Below are positions 56,457 through 64,000 of a stretch of DNA of 64,000 bases, one piece after another. Numbering within the stretch: the first letter of the stretch is position 1; each line of letters opens with the position of its first letter. This DNA comes from Chitinophagaceae bacterium (lineage in GTDB: Bacteria > Bacteroidota > Bacteroidia > Chitinophagales > Chitinophagaceae): the NCBI GenBank assembly GCA_016787065.1, contig JAEUVD010000050.1, positions 33,644-97,643 of the forward strand. The letters run 5' to 3'. The notes under the pieces are model-generated. The model made no database searches, was not told where the DNA came from, and saw nothing but the letters and a program-made list of their open reading frames with translations. The position numbers and the translations under genes were made by a program.

Positions 56457-57362
56457 TTATTTAAGGAAGGCACGAGCTGCAGAGCCTTCAACTTTTTCTA
56501 TAAAAATTTCATTTAGGGTTGGGTAAATCTCTTGGAACTTAATTATGGAAATACCTTGTTGAATGCACTGCGATAATATCTGATTGGCATCCTGATGCTC
56601 CCCAAGCTTGATGGTGTATTGATGATTTACTTCATTCAGAATCTCAGCATTCAATTGCGGTATTGCTTCTTTGGTTTCGAGCAGAAATATATTTTTCTTC
56701 CATTCTTCTTTGATTTGTTTCAGATTGCCCTGTAAAACTGATTGTCCTTTATTAACCAAAATAATTTCTTCGCAAATTTCTTCTACTTGCTCCATACGAT
56801 GGGTTGAGAATATGATGGTTGTACCGTTGTTAGCCATCAAGCGTATTTCATCTTTAATAATTTCACTATTTAAAGGGTCTAGTCCGCTGAAAGGTTCATC
56901 CAAAATAAGTAACTGCGGTTCATGAAGAATGGTTGTAATGAATTGAAGCTTTTGTTGCATGCCCTTGCTGAGGTCTTCTACTTTTTTATTCCACCAACTT
57001 ACCATCTCAAACTTTTCAAACCAATGTTTGATACGTTTCATGGCTTCCTTGGTTTCGATACCTTTTAATTGAGCGAGGTACAAGGTTTGTTCTCCAATTT
57101 TCATTTTTTTATACAAGCCTCTTTCTTCCGGCATGTAACCAATGAATTGATTATGTACCATTGGGTTAAAAACTTCACCATTAAATAATATCGTTCCACT
57201 ATCCGGCATGGTAATGCCGGTTACCATTCGAAGTAAACTTGATTTACCCGCACCATTGGGTCCTAACAATCCAAATATTTTCCCTTTATTGATAGTAAGA
57301 CTGATATCATCTACCGCTTTTTGGGTTGCATAGTTCTTTACAAGATGTTGAAGTTCGAGCAT
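56457..57362 (-). CDS. ABC exporter ATPase
   Basis: 301 residues from ATG 57360-57362 (MLELQHLVKNYATQKAVDDI). Walker A GLLGPNGAGKSSLL, Q-loop IGYMPEERGLYKKM, signature LSKGMQQKLQFI, Walker B LLILDEPFSGLDP and switch His in STHRMEQ. The C-terminal domain (about 215-301) is the extended tail of DUF4162-type exporters. Works with the ABC-2 permease downstream. The start is set by an exact -7 box 18 nt upstream (57381-57388). Confidence 0.93.
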   Translation of the reverse strand: MLELQHLVKNYATQKAVDDISLTINKGKIFGLLGPNGAGKSSLLRMVTGITMPDSGTILFNGEVFNPMVHNQFIGYMPEERGLYKKMKIGEQTLYLAQLKGIETKEAMKRIKHWFEKFEMVSWWNKKVEDLSKGMQQKLQFITTILHEPQLLILDEPFSGLDPLNSEIIKDEIRLMANNGTTIIFSTHRMEQVEEICEEIILVNKGQSVLQGNLKQIKEEWKKNIFLLETKEAIPQLNAEILNEVNHQYTIKLGEHQDANQILSQCIQQGISIIKFQEIYPTLNEIFIEKVEGSAARAFLK

Positions 57363-57380
57363 GCAAAATTGATTTGCTGC

Positions 57381-57388
57381 CAAAATTA
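57381..57388 (-). promoter_or_regulatory. -7 promoter box of the ABC exporter operon
   Basis: Minus strand reads TAATTTTG (exact), 18 nt upstream of ATG 57362; it overlaps the alternative start at 57383. Confidence 0.6.
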
Positions 57389-57460
57389 TCTTTTTTAATT
57401 TCTTTTATGCGGAAATTATTGATTAGCGGTAAAGCGATGGGATGGATTGAGGTGTTTTTA

Positions 57461-58062
57461 GATCACGGGTTGAACGGATTTAGAGATGAACACAGATTTA
57501 TTTTTGGAACACGGAATTATTTTGGAACACGGATGGAACGGATTTAGAGATGAACACAGATTTTATTTTTGGAACACGGATGGAACGGATTTAGAGATGA
57601 ACACGGATTTATTTTGGAACACGGAATTATTTTGGAACACGGATGGAACGGATTAAAGGATGAACACAGATTTATTTTTGGAACGCGGATTTATTAAGAT
57701 TGTTAAGATCAAAATCTTATTAATCTGTCCATCTATTTTATCTGTGTTCTTTACTTTTAGTTGGAACACGGATGGAACGGATTTAGAGATGAACACAGAT
57801 TTATTTTTGGGAACACGGATGGAACGGATTAAAGGATGAACACAGATTTTTTTTGGAACGCGGATTTATTAAGATTGTTAAGATCAAAATCTTATTAATC
57901 TGTCCATCTATTTTATCTGTGTTCTTTACTTTTAGTTCGAACACGGATTCAGTAAGATAGTTAGGATAAAATCTTATTAATCTGTCCATCCATGCAATCT
58001 GTGTTCTCTACTTTTAATCTGTGTTCTTTACATCTAGTTGGAATATAGATGGAAAGGATTTA
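57461..58062. repeat. Palindromic tandem/dispersed repeat array
   Basis: The word GGAACACGGATGGAACGGAT occurs five times (57524, 57571, 57634, 57763, 57810), usually followed by TAGAGATGAACACAGATT. An 83-bp block at 57680-57762 is repeated perfectly at 57855-57937 (offset 175 bp). It holds a hairpin (AGATTGTTAAGAT versus ATCTTATTAATCT) and then ATCTGTGTTC, the inverse of the GAACACAGAT in the other units, so the array folds on itself. Its GGAACGCGGATT unit also opens the element at 32212. No gene is seen from 57389 to 58125. Confidence 0.85.
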
Positions 58063-58125
58063 GCATCTAAAGCTAAAGAGGGCGTTGAATAAAACTTGGA
58101 CGTTCAACTATAAAAGAGTTACTTG

Positions 58126-58977
58126 TTAGTACTTGCTAAAATTAGCTCTGAATTGATTGCCATCATCATTGCGCAGAAACAGCAAATAATTTCCTGTTGG
58201 TAATTGGTCAACATTCAACGTAGAATTTGATAAGCTTATGTGTTTTACAATGATTCCAAGTGGATTCATAATCCAAACTTCAGGATGATGACCTGCAGTA
58301 TTTGGTATATATAGCATATTGTTCGTAGGATTCGGATAAACAGCTAATTCTTCGTACTTAGTTAATTCTGGTAGTCCGGATGGTTTTTGAATCACATAGG
58401 TAGCCATTACGATGCTATCTCCATCACTTAAATTATTATTATTACTGATGTTAGCAATACAATGAAAATTAAGTGCACCAACATCGGTTGCCGGAGCTTG
58501 CCAATTAAATTTCCACGAGGCATAACCACCGCTAATTACGGTAGGTGATGTTGCGCCGGTTGTAGTATGACTTACATATTGTCGGCTTTGAGCATCCGGA
58601 GTAATTTGTATCATCGTTGGCATTACATTATTCTGAACTGTTCCGGCGGGTAAACTCGACATAAAGGTTAACGGTACACATTGAAAACCGGCTTTAACCT
58701 TTGCACCAACTTTTAATTTTACTTCAACACTATACGTTGCCCCAGGTGTATAGCCTCCTGCTGTTTTTGTAATATCTACATTGGATATACTCATTACTTT
58801 TACGTTCAGAATAGAGGAATCGACTCCCATGGTTCCCATGTGACAATTTGATGCGCCACAACTCGATCCATTTAAACCGGTGCTTCCGGTATAGTCGAGC
58901 GTGAAACCGCCCTGTGTGTTTGATAGTAAAATTCCGGCAAGGCCAACTAAGGCAAAAAAGATGTTGATTTTTTTCAT
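58126..58977 (-). CDS. T9SS-exported choice-of-anchor V protein with CX4CH motif
   Basis: 283 residues; signal peptide (1-20), then a choice-of-anchor V-type domain (about 25-205) opened by the segment NGSSCGASNCHMG, followed by a beta-rich region (KTAGGYTPGATYSVEVKLKV, WKFNWQAPATDVGALNFHCIAN), and a type A T9SS sorting domain (about 210-283: LAVYPNPTNNMLYI, IMNPLGIIVKHI). In many relatives the N-terminal motif is CxxCH, the heme c attachment site; here it is CGASNCH, a CX4CH variant, so covalent heme is possible but uncertain. Exported by T9SS to the surface. Isolated gene between the repeat array and gyrB. Confidence 0.83.
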   Translation of the reverse strand: MKKINIFFALVGLAGILLSNTQGGFTLDYTGSTGLNGSSCGASNCHMGTMGVDSSILNVKVMSISNVDITKTAGGYTPGATYSVEVKLKVGAKVKAGFQCVPLTFMSSLPAGTVQNNVMPTMIQITPDAQSRQYVSHTTTGATSPTVISGGYASWKFNWQAPATDVGALNFHCIANISNNNNLSDGDSIVMATYVIQKPSGLPELTKYEELAVYPNPTNNMLYIPNTAGHHPEVWIMNPLGIIVKHISLSNSTLNVDQLPTGNYLLFLRNDDGNQFRANFSKY

Positions 58978-59060
58978 GTTATTCTCGTTTCGCCGTCAGA
59001 CGAAGTGCATCAAGACGACCGTTGGAAGGAAATTATTAAATGGTAATGTTATGACAAATC

Positions 59061-61025
59061 TTAAACATCGATGTTCGCATACTTTGCATGCTTCTCAATA
59101 AACTCTCTACGAGGTGGAACTTCTTCACCCATTAACATAGAGAAAATACGATCGGCTTCAGCAGCACTATCAATAGTAACTTGTTTCAAGGTTCTGCGAG
59201 CAGGGTCCATGGTGGTTTCCCATAATTGTTCAGCGTTCATTTCTCCCAAACCTTTATAACGTTGGATGTGGACAGAATCTTCTTTACCATCTGCTAAGCG
59301 TATCGTGATTTCTTTTCGTTGATCTTCATTATAAGCATACGCTTGATCTTTCCCTTTCTTTACTAAGTATAAAGGTGGTTGCGCGATATACACATAACCT
59401 TGTTCTACTAACTCCTTCATATAACGATACAAGAACGTTAAGATAAGGGTAGAGATATGCGAGCCATCCACATCGGCATCGGTCATGATGATGAGTTTAT
59501 GATAGCGAAGCTTAGTGGTGTTGAGTGCTTTTGCATCTTCGGGTGTACCGATGGTAACACCTAAGCCAGTAAAAATATTTCTGATCTCTTCGTTTTCAAA
59601 CACTTTATGCGGCATAGCTTTTTCTACATTCAGAATTTTACCACGAAGCGGTAAGATAGCTTGAAACTGACGGTTTCGTCCTTGTTTAGCCGTTCCACCC
59701 GCCGAGTCTCCTTCCACAAGGTAGAGTTCGCATTTACTAGGGTCGTTATCACTACAATCAGCTAACTTACCCGGAAGTCCTGAACCGGTTAGTACATTTT
59801 TACGTTGCACTAGTTCACGTGCTTTTCGGGCAGCCTGACGAGCTTGTGCAGCGATAATAACTTTATCAATAATTATTTTAGCTTCTTTCGGATGTTCTTC
59901 TAAATAAGCATCAAGCACTTTAGACACTGCAGAATCTACAATACCTGAAACTTCACTATTCCCGAGCTTGGTTTTCGTTTGTCCTTCAAACTGAGGTTCC
60001 GGTACTTTCACAGAAACCACAACGCTTAAACCCTCGCGAAAATCATCGCCGGTAATTTCCACTTTAGCTTTTTCGAACAACTTGTTTTTATCGCCATACG
60101 ATTTAAATACACGGGTAATTGCTCTGCGGAAACCTGCCACGTGTGTACCTCCTTCAATCGTGTTGATATTATTTACATACGAAAAAATATTTTCGCTATA
60201 CGATGTGTTATACATCATGGCAAGCTCCACAGCAACGTTGCTTGTGCTATCATGATCTTCTACATAAATAGGGGTAGGTAGTAAACCATCGCGTTTTGCA
60301 TTCGCATCGAGAAGAGTAACAAAATCAACAATACCGCCATCACTATAAAATGTGGTTTGATTGAAATTACCGTCTTCATCTTTTTCACGTTCGTCAATGA
60401 GGTGAATACGAACACCACGATTTAGGTAGGAAAGCTCACGCAAACGAGCCGCTAAAATTTCATAATTATATTCACTTACAATAAAGATAGAATCATCAGG
60501 CGTGAAGGTTACTTTCGTACCGGTTGTATCGGCAGTTCCAATTTCACGTACGGCATATTTAGGAGCACCTTTACTATATTCTTGCTCAAAAATTTTGCCT
60601 TCACGTTTAACGGTTACATAGAGGTATTTACTCAAAGCATTTACACAACTCACACCTACACCGTGTAAACCTCCGGAAACTTTATAGGTATCTTTATCAA
60701 ACTTTCCACCCGCGTGTAAAACCGTCATAACAACCTCTAAAGCACTTCGCTTTTCTTTGGTATGCATGGCGGTTGGAATTCCTCGTCCATCATCTTCTAC
60801 TGAAATCGAATTGCCTTCCAGAATTTTTACGGTAATATTTTTACAGTAACCTGCAAGAGCTTCATCAATCGAGTTGTCCACTACTTCATATACTAAATGG
60901 TGGAGCCCCTTCACTCCAATATCACCGATATACATGGCAGGGCGTTTACGCACTGCTTCCAATCCTTCTAAAACCTGTATGCTATCGGCACCGTATTGTG
61001 CCTTTTTTTGTTCCTGATCCGACAT
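59061..61025 (-). CDS. gyrB: DNA gyrase subunit B
   Basis: 654 residues from ATG 61023-61025 (MSDQEQKKAQYGADSIQVLEG). ATPase: VVDNSIDEALAGYC, VEDDGRGIPT, GLHGVGVSCVNALS; transducer QTKTKLGNSEV; TOPRIM LVEGDSAGGTAKQGR and TDADVDGSHI; C-terminal QRYKGLGEMNAEQLWETTMDP. It introduces negative supercoils with GyrA. Upstream in-frame codons to 61172 are not conserved and lie past an exact -7 box (61063-61070), so the shorter start is right. The leader contains a hairpin. Confidence 0.96.
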   Translation of the reverse strand: MSDQEQKKAQYGADSIQVLEGLEAVRKRPAMYIGDIGVKGLHHLVYEVVDNSIDEALAGYCKNITVKILEGNSISVEDDGRGIPTAMHTKEKRSALEVVMTVLHAGGKFDKDTYKVSGGLHGVGVSCVNALSKYLYVTVKREGKIFEQEYSKGAPKYAVREIGTADTTGTKVTFTPDDSIFIVSEYNYEILAARLRELSYLNRGVRIHLIDEREKDEDGNFNQTTFYSDGGIVDFVTLLDANAKRDGLLPTPIYVEDHDSTSNVAVELAMMYNTSYSENIFSYVNNINTIEGGTHVAGFRRAITRVFKSYGDKNKLFEKAKVEITGDDFREGLSVVVSVKVPEPQFEGQTKTKLGNSEVSGIVDSAVSKVLDAYLEEHPKEAKIIIDKVIIAAQARQAARKARELVQRKNVLTGSGLPGKLADCSDNDPSKCELYLVEGDSAGGTAKQGRNRQFQAILPLRGKILNVEKAMPHKVFENEEIRNIFTGLGVTIGTPEDAKALNTTKLRYHKLIIMTDADVDGSHISTLILTFLYRYMKELVEQGYVYIAQPPLYLVKKGKDQAYAYNEDQRKEITIRLADGKEDSVHIQRYKGLGEMNAEQLWETTMDPARRTLKQVTIDSAAEADRIFSMLMGEEVPPRREFIEKHAKYANIDV

Positions 61026-61040
61026 GATTTTTGCTGTTAA

Positions 61041-61060
61041 AGCCCTCTTTTTTAAGGGCT
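61041..61060 (-). promoter_or_regulatory. Hairpin in the gyrB leader
   Basis: AGCCCT/AGGGCT arms with an A/T-rich loop, forming a 6-bp stem between the promoter box (61063-61070) and the start codon (61025). On the transcript the loop reads as an A-rich run. It may act in attenuation or mRNA stability. Confidence 0.5.
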
Positions 61061-61062
61061 CA

Positions 61063-61070
61063 CAAAAGTA
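61063..61070 (-). promoter_or_regulatory. -7 promoter box of gyrB
   Basis: Minus strand reads TACTTTTG (exact). A TTGG that could be the -33 element lies about 20 nt upstream (61090-61093). Confidence 0.6.
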
Positions 61071-61406
61071 GTTTTTTCGACCCTTTTTGCCAAGTTTTTT
61101 TGGCGGAATGTTATTCACAGAAAGTCGCAGGAATGTAGTGTTTGCAGGTATTTTAGAGAATGAATTATCCACATTGAATGTTTGCTCTTATTTCAAACTA
61201 AATTTTAATGGAAAATTCAAGATAGTGTGAAATTTTGAATGCGTTTTATTTTCGGAATATTTTCAATCTTAGTAGTTAGTCAACAATGAAAATAGATTAT
61301 TTCGACCCAATTTTATGATACGACCAGCCAATTCTTCAACCTGATTCATTTGTTCAAATTCTATGAAGTTTCATTTAAAGTTTGTTCAGTGTAACACCTT
61401 ATCTTC
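61071..61406. other. Intergenic region without visible gene
   Basis: 336 bp between the gyrB promoter and the promoter of the next gene. It is AT-rich; I see the gyrB -33 region and a TTTG (61381-61384) that could serve the downstream gene, but no conserved reading frame, tRNA or repeat. Confidence 0.5.
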
Positions 61407-61414
61407 TACCTTCG
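61407..61414 (+). promoter_or_regulatory. Possible -7 box of the last gene
   Basis: TACCTTCG, one mismatch to TAnnTTTG, with TTTG 22 nt upstream (61381-61384) and 35 nt before ATG 61450. Confidence 0.4.
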
Positions 61415-61449
61415 TAATTATTTCAAAAAATCCTATTTTATCCATTTAT

Positions 61450-64000
61450 ATGAAATCAATAGCTATAATCTGTTTGTCATTATTCTCCACAATTTTTGCT
61501 TCTGCGCAGTTAATACCCAATTATACGTTTAGTCAGAGTACTAGTATTTATACTGTTTTATCGTCGCCTACCGTATTAGCACAAGGTAGTTCATACGACA
61601 ACGAACGGTTTAACGTTTCATTGCCCTTCACCTTTGTAATGGACAATATAAGTCATTCGAATGTTTATATTTCCATGAATGGTTTGATTGGTTTAAACGC
61701 AGACCCCGGTCCTGGGTACTGGCAAATTGGTAATGTTTCAAATGGGTATCAAGTTATTTCAGGATTTGACTATGATTTAGGTGGAATTGATGCTACATCA
61801 CAACTAAGTTATAAAACCCTTGGTACGGCTCCGAACAGAATTTTTGTTGCGCAATGGCATCATATGGGAATACCCGGCTTTACCGCATTGCATGCCAATT
61901 TCCAAATTCGATTATTTGAAACAAGTAATAATATTCAAGTAATCTATGATACCATAACTTTAAATGTAGCTTCAACTATTTCGGTGCAATTAGGATTGAG
62001 AGGGCTTTCTTCATCCAATTTTACGTGTCGTAAAAGCACTACATCCTCATGGAATGCTACTTCGTTGGGAAATTTTAATACCGATAATATAACTTATGTT
62101 GGTGGGACTAATCCTGCAGTCGGACAAACCTATTTATTTACCGCACCACCTGTATGTAGTGTGCCTGCTGCGCCATCGAATTTGTTATTAACGCCGGGGT
62201 TGTCAACAATTAATGTTAGCTTCACACCACCTTCACCTGCAGCTTCTTTTTATTTAGTTGTACGTACTCCTAATACCCCGTTAAGTGCTAATCCTGTGGA
62301 TGGAACAAGTTATACTTTAGGGACCACCTTAGGTAACGGTATAGTAGTTTCAAACACATCATCATCGTCTATCAATCAGACCGGATTGCCACAAAATACG
62401 TCGTACACTTATACCGTATTCTCTGCGAATTCGGGTACTTGTTTCGGTAGTCCGAAATACAATTTGTTGGGAAGTATTTCAGCATCAACTACAACACTTG
62501 GCCCAAAACGATATGTTTGGTTACCTACTTCAGGTACGCATGATTTTAATGTAGCAACAAACTGGTTGCCCGCTAGAACTATTTTACATGCTCAGGATAC
62601 CTTAGAGTTTAGCAGCGGTGGTTCAAGTGATATACAATTAATACCCAGTCAAACTATTGCTCAACTATTAGTTAAAACAAATACGTCTGTTAATTTTCAA
62701 GCGGCATCCAACGCTGTACTTACCGTTTCAAATAAGTTATTGGTGAATTATGGTAATACGCTTGCATTAAGTGGCACAAATCCAATGAAAATTGCTTTTG
62801 CTTCCGGTTCTCAAGTTATTCTAGAAGGTACCTTATCTCTTAGTGGAAAGTCAGTTTTCGATGTTGTTAGTACAACAACATCGGTAAGTGGTACCGTCAA
62901 TGTTAATAGTAATCAATCAATTTTTTATTCTTCTTGTTCCACGTGCACGCCGGCTATCATTGAATTTACAGCCGGTTCCAATTTGAATTTGAATAGAGAT
63001 AGCGTCCATATTCCTTTCGCTAAATACCATGCTAATTCAACTATTCGATTGAATGGTATTACGAATTATGCACCTACTATGTATTCATCAAGTACAGAGG
63101 TAGGTAATTTGATCGTGAACTGTCCGTTGAATACAATCAATTTTTCCTTACCCAATTCTTTAGATAAAATCAAAGGAAACTTCACCATTCAAAAAACGGG
63201 TATAGGTCAGTTAAGTTGTTCTTCAATTCATATAGAGGGTGTTACAGCATTATATCATGGGAAACTAAGCTTATACTCCGTTGTATTTCACAACGATGTT
63301 ATCTTGGATACCGGAACTGTTTCTATAAGTCAGTGCAATTTCTATAGAAATTTAACTTCTACAATCCATGATACCGTAAGTGTTACTGGGGTGAGTTCAG
63401 GAATTACGTTTAATGGAATTACCTCGCAAGTATTTCAGTCTTTTGGTGTTTTTAATTTGCAAAGTAATGCAACGTTGGTTTTAAATAATTCCGAAGGAGT
63501 GCAATTTTCCGGAGCAATACACTTGATTGATTTTGCAGAAGTGGCATTGTACAACGGGCATTTCACCGGAACAGGAATAATGGACTATGGCATTAATAGT
63601 AGTTTGTTAGCCGCCTATAACATGGAAACTACTTTAACCAGTACTGAGTGGCCTGTAGTAAATGGTCCAAAATATTTCAATGTAAACTTAACAGGAACAA
63701 GCCCCAATAACAGATTGCATTTGCCTGGTGACAGAAGAATTCCGTACACGTTAGACATGACTAACGGGGTGATTTTATTGGATAATAATAACTTGTTTTT
63801 AGGACAACCTGGATGGGTTAACCCTTGGACAAATGTTAGTGCAACTAATATGGTAGTAACAAATGGTACGGGAAAGCTTTGGGTCTATATGTTAGCAGGA
63901 AATTATCAACAATTATTTCCGTTAGGAGATATTACCGGAATGGAAGAACCTTCGAGGGTAATTCTGAAAGTGTCAAATAACCCTGTTAATCACTACGTTG
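61450..64000 (+). CDS. Large secreted protein (3' end beyond window)
   Basis: At least 850 residues, still open at the window edge. A signal peptide (MKSIAIICLSLFSTIFASAQ) is followed by a beta-rich domain (about 25-230, VYISMNGLIGLNADPGPGYW), then a fibronectin type III-like segment (about 235-335, PAAPSNLLLTPGLSTINVSFTPP), and a long region of short hydrophobic strands (from about 350: ANSTIRLNGI, TLVLNNSEGVQFSG, GNFTIQKTGIGQL) resembling a right-handed beta-helix or filamentous surface protein. A T9SS sorting domain is expected at the unseen C-terminus, but is not in the window. No enzymatic motif seen. Confidence 0.8.
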   Translation, partial: MKSIAIICLSLFSTIFASAQLIPNYTFSQSTSIYTVLSSPTVLAQGSSYDNERFNVSLPFTFVMDNISHSNVYISMNGLIGLNADPGPGYWQIGNVSNGYQVISGFDYDLGGIDATSQLSYKTLGTAPNRIFVAQWHHMGIPGFTALHANFQIRLFETSNNIQVIYDTITLNVASTISVQLGLRGLSSSNFTCRKSTTSSWNATSLGNFNTDNITYVGGTNPAVGQTYLFTAPPVCSVPAAPSNLLLTPGLSTINVSFTPPSPAASFYLVVRTPNTPLSANPVDGTSYTLGTTLGNGIVVSNTSSSSINQTGLPQNTSYTYTVFSANSGTCFGSPKYNLLGSISASTTTLGPKRYVWLPTSGTHDFNVATNWLPARTILHAQDTLEFSSGGSSDIQLIPSQTIAQLLVKTNTSVNFQAASNAVLTVSNKLLVNYGNTLALSGTNPMKIAFASGSQVILEGTLSLSGKSVFDVVSTTTSVSGTVNVNSNQSIFYSSCSTCTPAIIEFTAGSNLNLNRDSVHIPFAKYHANSTIRLNGITNYAPTMYSSSTEVGNLIVNCPLNTINFSLPNSLDKIKGNFTIQKTGIGQLSCSSIHIEGVTALYHGKLSLYSVVFHNDVILDTGTVSISQCNFYRNLTSTIHDTVSVTGVSSGITFNGITSQVFQSFGVFNLQSNATLVLNNSEGVQFSGAIHLIDFAEVALYNGHFTGTGIMDYGINSSLLAAYNMETTLTSTEWPVVNGPKYFNVNLTGTSPNNRLHLPGDRRIPYTLDMTNGVILLDNNNLFLGQPGWVNPWTNVSATNMVVTNGTGKLWVYMLAGNYQQLFPLGDITGMEEPSRVILKVSNNPVNHYV

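Noticed and set aside
57461..58062. CRISPR array
   Set aside because: Repeat spacing is irregular (47, 63, 129, 47 bp), the units contain inverted copies of each other, the 'spacers' are themselves repeated, and no cas gene is nearby.
57461..58062. Integron attC array
   Set aside because: No attC core sites and no gene cassettes or integrase.

Overview
The window is AT-rich DNA from a member of the Bacteroidota. The evidence is consistent: C-terminal type IX secretion (T9SS) sorting domains, the gliding lipoprotein GldD, an outer-membrane barrel receptor with a carboxypeptidase-regulatory N-terminus, a periplasmic-propeller LytS/LytTR sensor pair, and many exact matches to the Bacteroidota -7 promoter box TAnnTTTG just upstream of start codons. 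The order within the phylum is not resolved; the gene content would suit a free-living Chitinophagia- or Saprospiria-like organism. Most of the window is ordinary chromosome: no phage, insertion sequence, CRISPR array, tRNA or rRNA was seen.

Layout. 1-7.4 kb (mostly - strand): glutamate formimidoyltransferase (cut by the window edge), a TonB-receptor-like barrel, pyruvate dehydrogenase E2, a double GNAT acetyltransferase and an MFS transporter. 7.6-11.3 kb (+): a SWIM/SNF2 helicase whose frame is broken by a single TGA exactly where the third zinc-ligand cysteine of the first SWIM motif should be. 11.4-13.6 kb (-): AGCS symporter then rimM, with a GC-rich repeat between rimM and the helicase. 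13.7-20 kb: a DUF5916 protein, a nitronate monooxygenase, a MORN/hydrolase fusion, a cupin and a methyltransferase. 20-28.4 kb (-): sensor kinase and LytTR regulator, then a 1420-residue secreted propeller/PKD protein with a dockerin-like end and its small partner. 28.5-34.5 kb: a lipoprotein, dprA, dcd, ribBA and tex.

34.7-43.5 kb: secreted propeller proteins with T9SS signals, a small cysteine-rich operon that looks metal-related (36.8-38.8 kb), and gldD with a DUF3109 gene. 43.5-50 kb: serine ammonia-lyase, a YggS-type PLP protein, GtrA, a lipoprotein, DUF1835 and parE. 49.7-55.1 kb (+): a polysaccharide set made of a sugar-nucleotide transferase, a second nitronate monooxygenase, a Wza-like SLBB exporter and a Wzz-like protein. 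55.1-64 kb: an ABC exporter pair, a 0.6-kb palindromic repeat array, a T9SS/choice-of-anchor V protein, gyrB, and the start of a large secreted protein running off the end.

The points most worth a second look are the TGA in the SWIM cysteine, the dispersed GGAACACGGAT-type repeat family (32.2 kb and 57.5-58.1 kb), the GC-rich repeat at 11.35-11.43 kb, several promoters placed so close to the start codon that leaderless mRNA is expected, and a hairpin in the gyrB leader.
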